30,225 bases of DNA from Chara braunii (taxonomy: Eukaryota > Streptophyta > Charophyceae > Charales > Characeae). Position numbers and translations under genes: made by a program. Shown here piece after piece: positions 1 to 11,089 of the stretch. Location: positions 934,365 to 964,589 of the forward strand of contig BFEA01000104.1 in NCBI GenBank assembly GCA_003427395.1. The letters are read 5' to 3'. Under the pieces are notes generated by a model. That model was not told the DNA's origin. It did not search any database and saw nothing but the letters and a program-made list of their open reading frames with translations. Numbering within the stretch: position 1 is the stretch's first letter; each line of letters opens with the position of its first letter.

Positions 1-65
<65 letters not shown>

Positions 66-71
66 ATGATA

Positions 72-139
<68 letters not shown>
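1..139. repeat. (CT)n microsatellite
   Basis: Almost pure CT dinucleotides fill the first 139 bases, broken once at about 61-73 by a short non-repeat stretch (CCGTGATGATACA). The left edge of the window cuts the repeat, so its true length is unknown. Confidence 0.98.
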
Positions 140-140
<1 letters not shown>

Positions 141-502
141 GTTGAGTGTGGACGGTGGAGAGATCAACAAGGAAAGACAAAGATGAAATTGGACATTCGA
201 AGGGTGCGCTAGCTATGGCGGCGATGAAACACGGCCGGTCGGAAGGTGAAAGACGTCCCTTCTCGATCCCGACATTTGAAAGAGATTCGTGTACAACTTA
301 TAACGGGAGTCTTCGAGTCGCAACGGGCACTGCTGGAGTTGCTCAGAGAGCTACTGTTTCCCCATAATTACAACGAGTCTGTCAATTGCAATCGGGACTG
401 CTGGAGCTGGACAGCGAGCCATTTGCTTCGCAATAATTAGTGCCACGCGTCGCAGGCGCCATCTCTTTCTTGGTTTGTCCAGTCATAACTCGACACGACC
501 AT
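140..502. other. Unannotated spacer
   Basis: This is mixed-composition DNA with only short overlapping open frames in several phases. None has a recognisable domain or a coding-like pattern. I see nothing else in it. Confidence 0.5.
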
Positions 503-624
503 GGGCCTCGCTGCACTACTCTCGAAATGTGCAAAAGGAGAGTGAATCTTCCGCTAGAATATGGAAAGATACATCGCCATGATCTTTGTCTTTTGTGCAT
601 GTCGGGAGTAGTGCAGGGAGGCCC
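503..624. mobile_element. Foldback MITE-like element (122 bp)
   Basis: The two ends are inverted copies over about 35 bp. The left end reads GGGCCTCGCTGCACTACTC, and the reverse complement of the right end reads GGGCCTCCCTGCACTACTC. Both continue with similar sequence containing GCAAAAG/ACAAAAG. The centre folds again around ATCTTCC and GGAAAGAT, so the whole element can form a long hairpin. No transposase frame is present. I could not identify a convincing target duplication, because the flanks are CCAT on the left and TATG on the right. The superfamily is therefore unassigned. Confidence 0.72.
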
Positions 625-639
625 TATGCGAAAATTATT

Positions 640-1016
640 TTCCCCAAAAAAAAAAGAAAAAATCCCCAAAAAAACAAATAAGAAAAAATCCTTTGCTTTT
701 TTCCCTTTCGGATCCGTCCTTGCATTTCGCCACGTGCCCCTTTCGGCCCGCCCTTTTGCAGCTCGCATCTCTGAAGGCCGCTTTGAGGCCTGCGCGGGAT
801 ATTCGTCAAATCGCGGCGATATCGTATCAGACGGGATTTGCGGTGCGCAAAAAACAAAAATTATGGCAATGTACATTTGCATGTTCTAGGGAAAGATTCA
901 GTCTCATTTGAGCATTTGGAGAGTGGTGGGGCGATGCCCTATCAGCTCGGCTGATCCGCCGCTGGAATGAATCGCCCCCGACTCAAGGCGGGAATCAATC
1001 GCCCCCGACACACGAG
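640..1016. other. A-rich spacer with a short direct repeat
   Basis: An A-rich tract with CCCC interruptions lies at about 643-690. A 27-bp-period direct repeat lies at 963-982 and 990-1009, where both copies read GGAAT(G/C)AATCGCCCCCGAC. No gene is supported. Confidence 0.6.
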
Positions 1017-1177
1017 GCGAGATCCCACTAGCAAAGAGGATTGGATTGAACACATGAATCTCGCCTTGTTAGTACAAAGGTGCAGAATGTCGAGATTGAA
1101 CAGCTTTCCGCATCTCTGTTTGAAACACGTCCAGATTCAAGATATTTATCCAACCCTCTTTGCTAGTGGGACCTCAC
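1017..1177. mobile_element. Foldback MITE-like element (161 bp)
   Basis: The terminal inverted repeats are about 30 bp long. The left end reads G(C)GAGATCCCACTAGC followed by AAAGAGGATTGGAT. The reverse complement of the right end reads G(T)GAGGTCCCACTAGC followed by AAAGAGGGTTGGAT. Inside, TGAATCTCGCC on the left and TGAATCTGGACGTG on the reversed right arm show that the pairing continues towards the centre. There is no coding capacity. A related, more decayed copy lies near 8983-9100. I could not fix a target duplication. Confidence 0.75.
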
Positions 1178-2381
1178 CCAAGGAACGGCGGCGGAAGGGG
1201 GGTGCACGCGTCACTCTGCTCGTAAGAAAAAGAAAAAAAAGAAAAAGGCAAAAAAAAAGGCGGCACAAGGGTGGGATACAAATTTAAAATGGTAACTTCT
1301 CAAAAAAATAAAAAATAATAAGAATAATAATAATTAAAAAAAAATGGTGGGTGTAAAATAAAATAGGGGTGCATCGCTTGCCCCAACATGGGGCCAGCAG
1401 TACTTCACATACATAGCCATATTTCTCCAATCTGGCATTAGCCACCCAGAAAAGGGCGCGTGGCTGTTCGGGTATTTTCTTTTTTCCCCCGGTTCGTTTT
1501 ATTTCCGTGCACCCGTCCCGGTTCGTTTTTCTTTTCTTTTTCCGTTTATCTTCTCCTATCAATTGCACCTTCCAGTGCTTCCACTACCTACCTAGTACCT
1601 ACCACGCCTCCTAAGCCTATACAGGGGACCCCTGTAATCATGGCTCCTCTCATCATCAAGGGATGCATACACCACCAGTATACGGGCTGTGGGAAGAAAA
1701 GAAGGCCCGAAACACAAAACAGGAGCGGCGGGCCAACCCCACTTGGCTTCTCAATATACCAGTGTGTATTTGATTCTCAAGCGGGCAACGACTCCTACCT
1801 AGTTCCCCCCCAAACGTAAACGCTCCCGCCTGGCTTGTGACGCTCCAACCTCACGCCCTGCACTGCTTTCCTGTTGGATTGACTACAGTGCGGAAAAGGG
1901 GCCTGGGAAGCGGCAATGGGAATGCGCTTTGTCAGCAATCCATTAGGACATCATACATGTCTACCGTATGACATCAACACACCATCATGCGAAATCCAGC
2001 AAGAAGGACAGGGGGAGAAGAGAAGAAAGAAGACGAAGAAAACGAAGCGATATGGACACAAGACAAGCCGTAAAGTGATAAACTCGAACGCGACTCCTTG
2101 AAAATATAAACATGAAAACAGCAGCATGATGAAACAGTAGTTCCGCCTGTTGAACAACCCTACCGGTTTCACCTGGTCGCCAGCCAGGATCATCAGGGGT
2201 CTTTGGAAGGTGTTTAGACCATTGCAAACCTTGCTCATATGTCGTGTGCCAAACTACGATAGTCTGTAGCCTATGGACAGTCTAGAACACGTAATTCGCA
2301 AACTGATCCCGCCGCAGAGTTCATACACTATTCAATCAACTCCCCGCCAAAACTTACTACCTCTGTAGCTTAGTATCTGCT
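1178..2381. other. Unannotated spacer with A/T-rich tract
   Basis: A purine- and A-rich stretch lies at about 1225-1350, and a pyrimidine-rich stretch at about 1470-1560. A short perfect palindrome, ACAGGGG-A-CCCCTGT, sits at 1621-1635. Open frames are short and overlap on both strands. No gene is supported. Confidence 0.5.
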
Positions 2382-2574
2382 CCAACTTCCCAGCATTGAA
2401 CCAATACCTTAATCGTACCAGATACATGTCCTGTCAGATATACCGACAACTGCACCAGATACATGTCCTATATAGCTCGAACTTCCCAACATTGAACCGG
2501 TACCTCAACCGTACCAGATACATGTTCTGTCAGATATACCGAAAACTGCACCAAATACATGCCCTATATAGCTC
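2382..2574. repeat. Two-copy tandem repeat, period 96 bp
   Basis: Two adjacent copies (about 2382-2477 and 2478-2574) share AACTTCCCA(G/A)CATTGAACC, then GTACCAGATACATGT, a CAGATATACCGA block, and a TATATAGCTC end. Each unit also carries an internal half-repeat of ACC(A)GATACATG. The period is a multiple of three, so an open frame can run through both copies (2396-2578). That frame looks like a by-product of the repeat and not a gene. Confidence 0.85.
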
Positions 2575-2706
2575 TTAAGAAGTCTAGAAAAACAAAAAAA
2601 ACTCAAAAACAAGAAACAAAAAGTAATTTTTCGAATCTTGACGGGACCAGGACAGCTTGCACCATCTCGCGTCACACGTTTTCCAAAGAGATCCCCGCCA
2701 AAGTCC

Positions 2707-2830
2707 GTAGCCAGTTTACTGTCCACCACGTACCTGCCTTACGTTCGTCGCAAAAAAGCCTCAAAAGTCATCGCCGCCCTCTTTTGAAAAACTACACAAA
2801 ATTCGTAACCAGTTCTTTATCCACCACGTA
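2707..2830. repeat. Diverged direct repeat pair, offset 98 bp
   Basis: GTAGCCAGTTTACTG with TCCACCACGTA at 2707-2732 recurs as GTAACCAGTTCTTTA with TCCACCACGTA at 2805-2830. The 98-bp offset is close to the 96-bp unit just upstream, so this may be an older part of the same array. That link is an inference. Confidence 0.6.
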
Positions 2831-4203
2831 ACATGCTTGAATTCTTTGAAAAAACAGAAAAGCGAGAAAACAAAAACAAACGATCAGGAAAAGGACCCAA
2901 CGATCCAGTCCAGTTTCTCTCATGCCACCTTACTTCCCTTCCCAAGAAAATAAGAAAAGAAGAAAGCCGGTATATAAAAATGGTAAATAAAAACAGAAAA
3001 ACGGAAACCGCAGCACCACCATTCTTCGTCAGCCTCGAATCACCATGAAAGTCACATAGTGCCGACCCCCCTAAACCAAGGAAAGACCTTGTTCCATGCA
3101 ACCTTTGGTTGCCGCCAGTTCCACCCAGTTAAAACCAGAACCTACTCCTTCCAGACCGCCCTGAATTTATTAAAAAAGGATACAAGAGCACTGTCGAATA
3201 AGTCGTTCGGGTAACCTCTTTTCCATAACTCGTTTTTTTGTGACAATAGGAATGGTAGCTCCAAACCAGGCATTGAGAAATAGATCTTCGCCCGGTGCAA
3301 AAAAGAACCAACGACAAACATTTTCTGTTGTTTACTAGAGTAGGATCGATAATCTTGAATATTTTGAAACACCAGGTTCCCACTTAGTCCACTCTTCTGG
3401 TCCTTTATCACCGGTACACATTGCACACCCGTTACAGATCTGCACATGTGAAGCACGCAACTTAGGTAATCCCGATGCTCGTTATTATTCGTCCTTCCAG
3501 AATCAAGTTGCTATCGTAACAGTTATTGAAGCTTCCAATCAATCTATCACCTTTCACTGTGTCGTGGGCATTCCTCTCACTAAGCTTTACGAAAATCGAA
3601 ACGTCGTCAACCAAACGAAAAACGTAGAAACATTTTCGGTAAATGACTAAGCTACTAAGAAAATTGAATTCAGTAAAGGAGCACAGAAGACAAGCAACAG
3701 TCACTCGTGGTCAATAGGTCGTGTCATTTTCGGCAAATTTTTAACCGAAACTGCCATATTTTCCTGGTTTTTTTTTTTTTGCCACATATGTATAAACTTT
3801 AGGGTACATTTGTATTCAGTTTCGGTGTATTTGGACGAGTAACGAAAAAGTTGGCAAAAATACCGAATTCGAAAAACGTTTTGGCGAACTTCGAAAGCTA
3901 CTTCGAATAGGGTTTTATAGTGCTGTTCATTTTTTATTTTTTGTTTTCACTTGATGAGAAAGTGACATCCATCCGATTGAACAATCATTGTCAGCATTTG
4001 CGTTTTTAAGCTTCACGCCCAACCGGATCCAAAGAAAGGAGAAGGTGGGGCGAGAGCCAGGACTCGAAGACACTCTCACACAATCACGGGTATTCAACCA
4101 TCGAGAGTCGTGCACGCACAATAACCGTCGATTCATTCATATGTCCAAACCAGAGTAGGAAATAAAAAATGTACACTCAGTTGGTTGAGAAAGGGAATTA
4201 GCG
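2831..4203. other. Unannotated spacer
   Basis: This is AT-leaning DNA with a T14 run near 3767-3780. Several short minus-strand open frames exist, but none shows a recognisable domain or conserved motif. I see no gene, RNA or clear mobile element here. Confidence 0.5.
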
Positions 4204-4440
4204 CTGTCGAGCGCATCGGCCCCCAAGCGAGCGAGGGCCCTCCCGGCCGCGTCACGCAGGAGAAACTTAGTCTTTCTACTTTTTAGAGACAACTCGGGGA
4301 CGATACGGTAACCCGCGTCGGCACTTTGTCGCTCCGACCGAGTGCGCCAGCTGTACATCCCGCGGTCCCCTACGACAGGATGCTCTCGGGGCACAACTTA
4401 CCTTCCCTAAGGGGCTGTCACCACCCTTAGGGGCGTATCC
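4204..4440. repeat. Dispersed repeat, copy 1
   Basis: This block shares several ordered segments with 9531-9746. They are GT(C/T)GAGCGCATC(G/A)GCCC, then GCTCCGA(C/T)CGAGTGCGC, then (T)AAGG-GG(C/T)TGTCACCACC followed by TAGG. Order and spacing are kept, so the two are diverged copies of one repeat. Copy 1 has a minus-strand open frame (4137-4394), but the same region in copy 2 is closed by stops. No protein is supported. Confidence 0.6.
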
Positions 4441-7400
4441 CCGCCGAGCTACCGACCCACATGCGAAAGCTTTCATAATGCAATTGCAGAGGTAGGCCGG
4501 CCGAGGGCGTTTGCTCGTTCGCTGTAGCATAGGTACGCATGGTTAAACGCCAAAGTGGACTCGAACGCCGTCTGTCCCAGGGACGCTTATCTCCCAGGGA
4601 TCGGACCAACGTCGGTCAACTAGGACATGATTTTTCAAGCGTAAGAAAACCTCAATCAATCCTAGTCCCTTCTTCCAAAGACAATCTAAAGTTAAACATC
4701 AAAAGAAGACTCAGGTCGACGTAAGCTGACATATATACTGAGATGAACTTATATATAATACAGTCATGCATACCACTCGTCCCAATCAATTTAACAAGGA
4801 TTGATTTGACTTTCAGCCAACGACGAGGCACATGAGTTGACTCGCCTCCGGACATCACTTATCAACGAAAGGACAAAGCATGACTTATACACGATGCGAA
4901 GCTCAGATGACGTCCGACTAAAGTATTTGCACTCTACTTGCCAGACGGTTGGACTGTCACGACTTTTTCGACTTGATGAGATGCGTCGCCAAGTTTTTTT
5001 ATTTCCGCCCCATAATGCCCGCTAGAAAAGAATATGGGCGCCCCGACTCTTAAGCAGAGTTAGAGTGCCATTGTTTTAATGATGGCGTCACTACTTCTCT
5101 AACTTTGGTTTGAATGTCGTCTGCGGGTAATCCGGCTACCACTATACGAGTCAGCACTCGACTTGAACGACCGAACGCTGAATGCCTCATAGAGGTCAAT
5201 GATCCATTTTCAAATTTTGTTGGTCGCTTTGTCACCCTGAGCAATGGTTACTTTTTATGTCTCGCGAGTGATGAAATACCAGTCTGCGATATAAAGATAT
5301 TCAAGGCAATGCTTTAGTTACATTTTATTTGTCAACTAGTCTGACCATCCCAGGCTTGCACTTCTTATGGTGCAACCCTATCCGCGAAGGCAGTGCCTAG
5401 TCGCACTCCGTCTATAGCTAGTGATCGCACGAACTGGGCTTCTTATGGCGCTCACTCCTCACTCATCTGTGGCTCCTAAGACGACCACTAGAAGGGTAAA
5501 CTATAGCGGTTCTTCTTAACGTGAGCCGTCAAGGACTTAACGCCTTCCGTGAATAGCACACTTCCATCCCCTAGGAGGTGGTCAGGGATACCCCTCGTCC
5601 TCGCCCGAGTGAACCTCGAATCTCAGAAGTTGAGCTGGCTCCACCACGACAGCATGGTACCCCCCCGCCTAAGCGGTCTACTCCGAGTCGTTAACAGGGT
5701 CGGCCCCTAAGGCAACGAGCCCCCGCCTCAGATGCCTCATAGGGAAAGGAAATGCACTTACCACGGCAGACGGTCAGCCCTTTATCGCCTGACGTCAAGA
5801 GCGAACCTAGACGAAGGAGGAGGGTTGGTCTGGATAACTTTGGCAACGTCAATCTCATCAAGTCTTTCAATTCAAAAAAGGGTCGGGCAGTGTCTGACCT
5901 TGAAAAGCTCGGGCAAAAACCCTCACAAGGATTTTTGTCACGACAGCGCCTCGCCATGCAACTTTACTTCAAATATAAGATAAGGAAGAAGGAGGAAAAT
6001 CAACAAATGTTTTCCGCTCTCGAGCTATAGCCTAAAGGAAACCAACCAATCATCAACACTCTCCACCTCACTCAAGCAATGAAAATCCAGGTCACAACGC
6101 ACTCATTACTAAACCACAACGATCGTCAACCCGTCCACTCAATTACTATGTGGATTTGTCCATATCCTGTAGTCCGTCGCATTGATCCAGCATGCAATCC
6201 CTCAAAGTTGCAGCCGACTCGACACGAATTTGTGACTTGCTGGTAACTCTCTCGTCTACCCACTACTCTAACAGAGTTGGCAAATATATTCCGAGAGAGC
6301 AAACATGGAGTGTGTACAAAATTTGTAGTTACGAAAAATATGGAAAGGGAGCGATGACGAAGGGTAGAAAAGGAAGGGAGGAGAGAAAGAGAAACACAAG
6401 CAAGAGCTCTATCGATCCAACCAACGTGCTTCGCGACCAATCGGATAAGAGAGTGAGGAGTCAACAACCTCCTTACGTGCTTTCATCTGACTTATACGAT
6501 TACTCGGGGAATTAGCAAGACCCTTTCTTGTGTAGACAAATACAAGAAAAAAGTTATAAAAAGTAGTATCAAGCAAGACCAAAATTCAACGAGATGAAGA
6601 AGAAAGAAAAAATGTGAAGGAAGGAAAAAGAAGACGGTTACAACTTGTCAATGGTGGTGTGAAGAACAGGGTGGGGAGCGCAAGGAAAGATTGCATGCAG
6701 GAGCGCAACGCAAAGAGATGCATTCGCATAAAAAAAAGTCACATAAACAATTACGCGAAATGCCAGTGAAAATGCGCCTATTCCTAAAGACGAATTGAAA
6801 TTGAAAATTTCAGAAAAAAATCCGCACTCGAGTGCTAAGGCGTGCGAATTCCTGCATCGATTGAGATTCTATTATCCATCAATGAACTTTCACGAGACTT
6901 GCGAGGATGTCTCTAAAATCTACATGCACAAAGAATTGATATGTTGCAAAGTATCCCACTGCGCACTTGTGAGCCCTGTAATTTTAAAAACTTAAAAGAA
7001 AAAATTCCGAGCGTGCTCAATAAGGCGCGCACAAATTCTAAATGAAAATTAAAACAAATTTACAAGGACAATTTCCTAAGTTGTAAAAATGAAACGATAT
7101 AATTAACAAACTTATCTCATTTATCGCAACTCATTAAGGATAAGCTCTGCAAATTACGACGGGCTTAAAGACTCATAAAACGCAGCCCCAAGCTGACCGA
7201 AACAACCTTAACCCTGACACAATCACTTGGCAGGAATGTGATATGGACCGGGTAGAGAAACTGCAACTAGATTAGTTCAAGCCCGGATGTCGAAGAAGCA
7301 TAAAAGAAAAAGAGAAGGGGCTAAGAGACCTATTCATGCACATAAGCTCGTGTGCCACATGCTTTTGAATATACCGCTAACACAAAGACTCAATAATTTG

Positions 7401-7922
7401 TCAGGAGCTAGGCCGCCTAGCTAGTTCCCTCGTCCCCTTCGAGTAATAACTTTGTTTATGGTCAGAAAAATCGACACAGTCATGCCTTTCGTTTACTGCA
7501 TACTCCTCTGTGGCAAATTTGACAATACAGAAGACGACCTTGCTAAGGTCTCCGTTCAGGTGGATCGATGTGGTTACGATTGAGACTGTACTAGCGGTCA
7601 TGCTATTGAATGTCAATGGTTGAGTGGGTGTTTGAAATATGTTCTATGATTGTGGCATTTTAGTTTTTCAGACTTACTGCCATTCTTGTCAGGGGTTTGG
7701 ACCGACAACTTCCAGGATTGCAAGCCTTAGGTTGGTGTGAGTCAATTGACCACTTTTCTAAGGGGTCTCGCTAATTCTGGGTGATGTAGTGAGTCCTTAT
7801 CTACTAGTCAACTACATCCTGGACAAATTGTTGGGGCTCGACATCTTGACGAGTTGGTAAAAGTTTGATGAAAGAGTTTGACACAATCATGCTTTTTATA
7901 AGTGTATAGCGAATATGACAAC

Positions 7923-7923
<1 letters not shown>
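4441..7923. other. Long unannotated stretch
   Basis: I find no gene with a recognisable domain, no RNA gene and no clean repeat boundary in these 3.5 kb. Open frames are all under 115 codons and lie on both strands. Composition drifts from mixed (4.4-6.1 kb) to A-rich (6.5-7.3 kb). This looks like old, decayed non-coding DNA. Confidence 0.5.

Positions 7924-7952
<29 letters not shown>
7924..7952. repeat. Poly-C run, 29 bases
   Basis: There are twenty-nine consecutive C residues on the plus strand, followed closely by a CA-rich stretch (about 7955-7972). The minus strand is G29, which could form a G-quadruplex. Exact length in a run like this is unreliable in assembled data. Confidence 0.97.
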
Positions 7953-7954
<2 letters not shown>

Positions 7955-8350
7955 AACACACACTCACACACAGAGACGTGATGACCAAAGACCCTATCAA
8001 TACGGATTAGGGGAAACAAACCTGCCATCTCACTTGGTTGGCATAAAGCGTCCCTAGGTGGTTAATGGGGATGGAGCCCACAACCAATTGAATGTCACTT
8101 GTGACGGTTCGTTTCAAGTTGCATTTGGTGCAGATGTGGAAACCCACTTCCAAAAAATCATCCCTCTAGGGACATTGGATCCATACCTTACTCAATGGAG
8201 CGTTGGGGGCGGTTCCCAACACGTAGCACTCCCTACCAACAAGACTGGAGCCATCCTAGTCGGAGAGACCTTTGAACCACTATTACCCTTCCAGCTATTG
8301 ATACAGAGCTAAATTTTGCCCTGTGCACAAGAAACAAAAACCAACGTGGA

Positions 8351-8490
8351 CCTTCTTTTTGGCTGGCGACACCAACCATTTCGGTCTAGTACCAATACCA
8401 CCAAGAAATGAGGCTGTATACGGGCGTATATTTGTTGTTCAAGCTGGGTGGGATGTTGGTGGTTTAACAAGCATTGACTCTTATCTTGAC
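8351..8490. repeat. Diverged duplicated block, copy 1
   Basis: TTTTTGGCTGGC, an ACCAACCATTTCGGTCT block and GTTGGTGGTTTA appear here in the same order as at 9268-9400 (TTTTTTGGCTGGC, GCCAACCATTGTGGTCT, GCTGGTGGTTTA). The duplication is old, with short conserved islands. Neither copy has a supported coding frame. Confidence 0.55.
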
Positions 8491-8982
8491 ATCAATAAGC
8501 CCTTTCGACTCCTGATTTTTATTTTAAAAACTTGAAAAGCCAAAAAAAGGAATCAGGATTTGAAGCCCGAGGGCCATGCCTCACTAATGGCAGCTACGAT
8601 GAGTTTTGAAGTAATTTTCAACGTGGTCATAGTGCGGGCGTGAGATTTTCGAAAACAACTCCAAACCACCACTAGTAGGGCATGCCCCCTGGGGCCAGCT
8701 CCCAGTTTCTTAAAATCCCTTATTTCTTATCGTAGAGACGATCAACGGTCATAAATGAAAAATTTGGTTAAGAGGGACTCGGCCCTCGATTCCCTGCCGA
8801 CCATCCATTCAAAAGGATCAACAACCAAGAATTAGGAATATAGGTAAGTGGGACTACACCCCGGATCAGACCATTAGTTAAGCAACAACGTTTATTTTGC
8901 CTTTCTTTTCTTGTTCAACAAAGTTTGGTTATGTGTGGATGTATGATTCGGCCTTGTGGACTGAGCCAAAGTCCTATTGCCT

Positions 8983-9100
8983 TCCAAAGAGGATTGGATT
9001 CATCTTTTGAATCTGGACGTGCATTTTGAAGCGATGCAAAAAAGAACTTGAAGTTCAATTGTGATTTTCTGCACCTCTCCACGAACACGTCCAAATTCAG
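8983..9100. mobile_element. Decayed foldback element related to 1017-1177
   Basis: CAAAGAGGATTGGAT followed by TTGAATCTGGACGTG matches the terminal and subterminal parts of the 1017-1177 element. An inverted partner at 9064-9099 reads, in reverse complement, CTGAATTTGGACGTG. The centre (9045-9056) is a small palindrome, AACTTGAAGTT. The outer right terminal repeat is not recognisable, so this copy is truncated or eroded. Confidence 0.55.
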
Positions 9101-9267
9101 GAGTCTGTGCAGTCTGGTAGTCTGATCCCCGAAGGACACAATCACAACAAAATAGCTGGAAGGTTGGAAGTGTATTGGTGGTTTAATACACCAGGTTCTG
9201 TACATTGGAGCCTCGAGGGGCTGCACTGCACGTCAAGTTTTTTTGAGCCATCAGTAAGATACTTCTC

Positions 9268-9400
9268 TCCTTTTTTGGCTGGCACTGCCAACCATTGTGG
9301 TCTGGTATCCCCAAGCCATGAAAAGTTAACAATTTTTACAAGTCGAGGGTCGGGTGCTGGTGGTTTACCATCACTACTTTCAAGCTTCTATTTTCCAATG
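9268..9400. repeat. Diverged duplicated block, copy 2
   Basis: This is the partner of 8351-8490, about 917 bp downstream in the same orientation. The shared islands and their order are given there. Confidence 0.55.
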
Positions 9401-9530
9401 CCAGTTTCTACAGCATCTCAAGTTCTATTAAAGTGGTTCACGTACAAATTCCAATGTTTTTCCATCAGGCAACCAACCTTTGCATTTTCATAGGCCCACC
9501 CTCGAAAGATCGGGTTCCTTAACTGACATT

Positions 9531-9746
9531 GTTGAGCGCATCAGCCCTGGGCCCCTGCATCAGGGTTCTCCCCGCCATGTCACCCGGGGTGTTGATGTGA
9601 CTCACATAGGTCAGTTAGGATTGAAAGTTGCTCCGATCGAGTGCGCGAATTATACCTCTTGCAATCCCTTGCAACATAATGCGCTCCTGCAAGACACAAG
9701 TTATCTCTATCAAGGAGGTTGTCACCACCTCTAGGTGAGTGTATAT
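9531..9746. repeat. Dispersed repeat, copy 2
   Basis: This is the partner of 4204-4440 in the same orientation, about 5.3 kb away. Copy 2 is more AT-rich than copy 1, as expected if methylated cytosines have decayed, although drift would also explain it. Confidence 0.6.
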
Positions 9747-10431
9747 CTGTCACAAGATGACGTTTACATGTAGAGGAGGTAGACTAGCTTGGGATTTTTG
9801 CATTAGTCACGACAGTAAGTACGAGTATGTGAGGAGTCGTTTTGTCATAACTGGTTGATGATGGCTCACATTTCTAAGGCGTTGAACTCATAGGTTGAGC
9901 CACCGTTAAGCAACTTTATGATTGATATGACACGACTGCTCGGGTGAAGACCCATAACTTATTTTATCTAGTGGGGCCCCGCATAGCCTCGTGCTTCTAT
10001 TCATGAACAAACCCTGGCCGTTATCACCGGGAATATGTCTGTCAAAACAGTGACGCTTAAAGTATCACCTTATGACACTTACTTACTCGATATCAAATCT
10101 GACACTTGAGTCTGGATGCGGCACTCAAGGGTCTTCATGCGGCCGTCACAACCTCCATTGCTCGTCAACGAAATATTTTTGAGGGTTGCATGCCGTCATG
10201 AGCATATAACCAGCAGTTGATTATCTTTGTTTTCACGCCAAGAACAACCTCGTCCAATAACTCTAAAGCTAAAGAGGAAAATTGGCAAGACCTTGAAGGT
10301 TATGCTAAGGGTGGAGTTCCGCTAGCCATAAGTGCCTCAAGCGCGACTACAAAAGTGCATGCTTAACTACGATAATGAGCCCCCGGACTTCAGTAGTATT
10401 ACGAAAGTACGTATGTAGATATATACATATA
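9747..10431. other. Unannotated spacer
   Basis: No gene or repeat boundary is visible. The right end runs into AT-dinucleotide sequence that holds the hAT-like target site. Confidence 0.5.
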
Positions 10432-10439
10432 CATATATG
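10432..10439. repeat. Target-site duplication, left (CATATATG)
   Basis: This 8-bp sequence directly abuts the CAGGGT terminus and is identical to 11176-11183. It lies in AT-dinucleotide DNA, so chance identity is more likely than usual. Confidence 0.6.
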
Positions 10440-10452
10440 CAGGGTCACCAGG

Positions 10453-10494
10453 CCGTACGTACGGAGGTCCCTGGGCCGACTTCCGTACGTACGG
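10453..10494. repeat. Paired palindromes CCGTACGTACGG
   Basis: A perfect 12-bp palindrome occurs at 10453-10464 and again at 10483-10494, just inside the left terminus of the hAT-like element. Subterminal repeats in hAT elements are typical transposase-binding sites. That role here is inferred. Confidence 0.8.
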
Positions 10495-10544
10495 GCGTTC
10501 GGGATCCGACCCCGACGACATTCGACCCCTGCCAAAAATTATTT

Positions 10545-10898
10545 CGGGGCCTAAAAAAAAGTTTTTTTTATAATGTTTTTGTAATTTCTCTATGATGTGA
10601 GATACATGCCTATAAATTTTGAAATCATTTTGCTAAGCCAAACAAAACTTAAAAATGGCGAAAGATGGCGGTGTCAAAACGTGCTCGCTCACTCACTATT
10701 TTGGTTTTTTCACTTTTTACTTTTTGTTTTCATTTTATTACGGGGCCTAAGAAAAAATATTATTTTTTGAAACTTTTTTAATGATTTTTGTACTATGTGA
10801 AGTACGTTTTTTGTAAATTTTCAGGTCATTTGGCTGTGAAAAAAAAAAATGAAACATCGCCAAAGATGGCAGTGTCGAAAATGTGCTCGCTCACTCAC
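10545..10898. repeat. Internal tandem duplication, period about 200 bp
   Basis: Copy 1 (10545-10696) and copy 2 (10741-10898) both begin CGGGGCCTAA, pass through ATGTGA(G/A) and a GATGGC(G/A)GTGTC block, and end with GTGCTCGCTCACTCAC. The duplication lies wholly inside the hAT-like element. Confidence 0.85.
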
Positions 10899-11056
10899 AA
10901 ATTTTAAATTTTCTATTTTTTTAATCTTTTTTATTAGTTTTATTTTCTTTATTTTATTTTTATTTTAAATTTGGTAAGTAATTTGGATGTAATGCTCGGG
11001 CAAATGTTGTTTATTGTATTTTTCTTCATAACATATTTTGTTTTCATATTTTTTGT

Positions 11057-11058
<2 letters not shown>

Positions 11059-11086
<28 letters not shown>
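11059..11086. repeat. Poly-T run, 28 bases
   Basis: This is an uninterrupted T28 within the right part of the hAT-like element. Its length may be imprecise in the assembly. Confidence 0.95.

Positions 11087-11089
<3 letters not shown>

Noticed and set aside
440-889. 149-codon plus frame and overlapping 166-codon minus frame
   Set aside because: They overlap each other, span a foldback element and an A-rich tract, and show no domain.
2396-2578. 60-codon frame with two 32-residue repeats
   Set aside because: The repeats follow directly from a 96-bp DNA tandem repeat. There is no independent sign of coding.
4137-4394. Minus-strand frame of 85 codons within dispersed repeat copy 1
   Set aside because: The matching region of copy 2 (9531-9746) contains stops in the equivalent frame, so the frame is not conserved.
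8058-8535. Two plus-strand frames of 84 and 70 codons
   Set aside because: They have no recognisable domain, and the second lies in a duplicated block whose other copy does not keep the frame.
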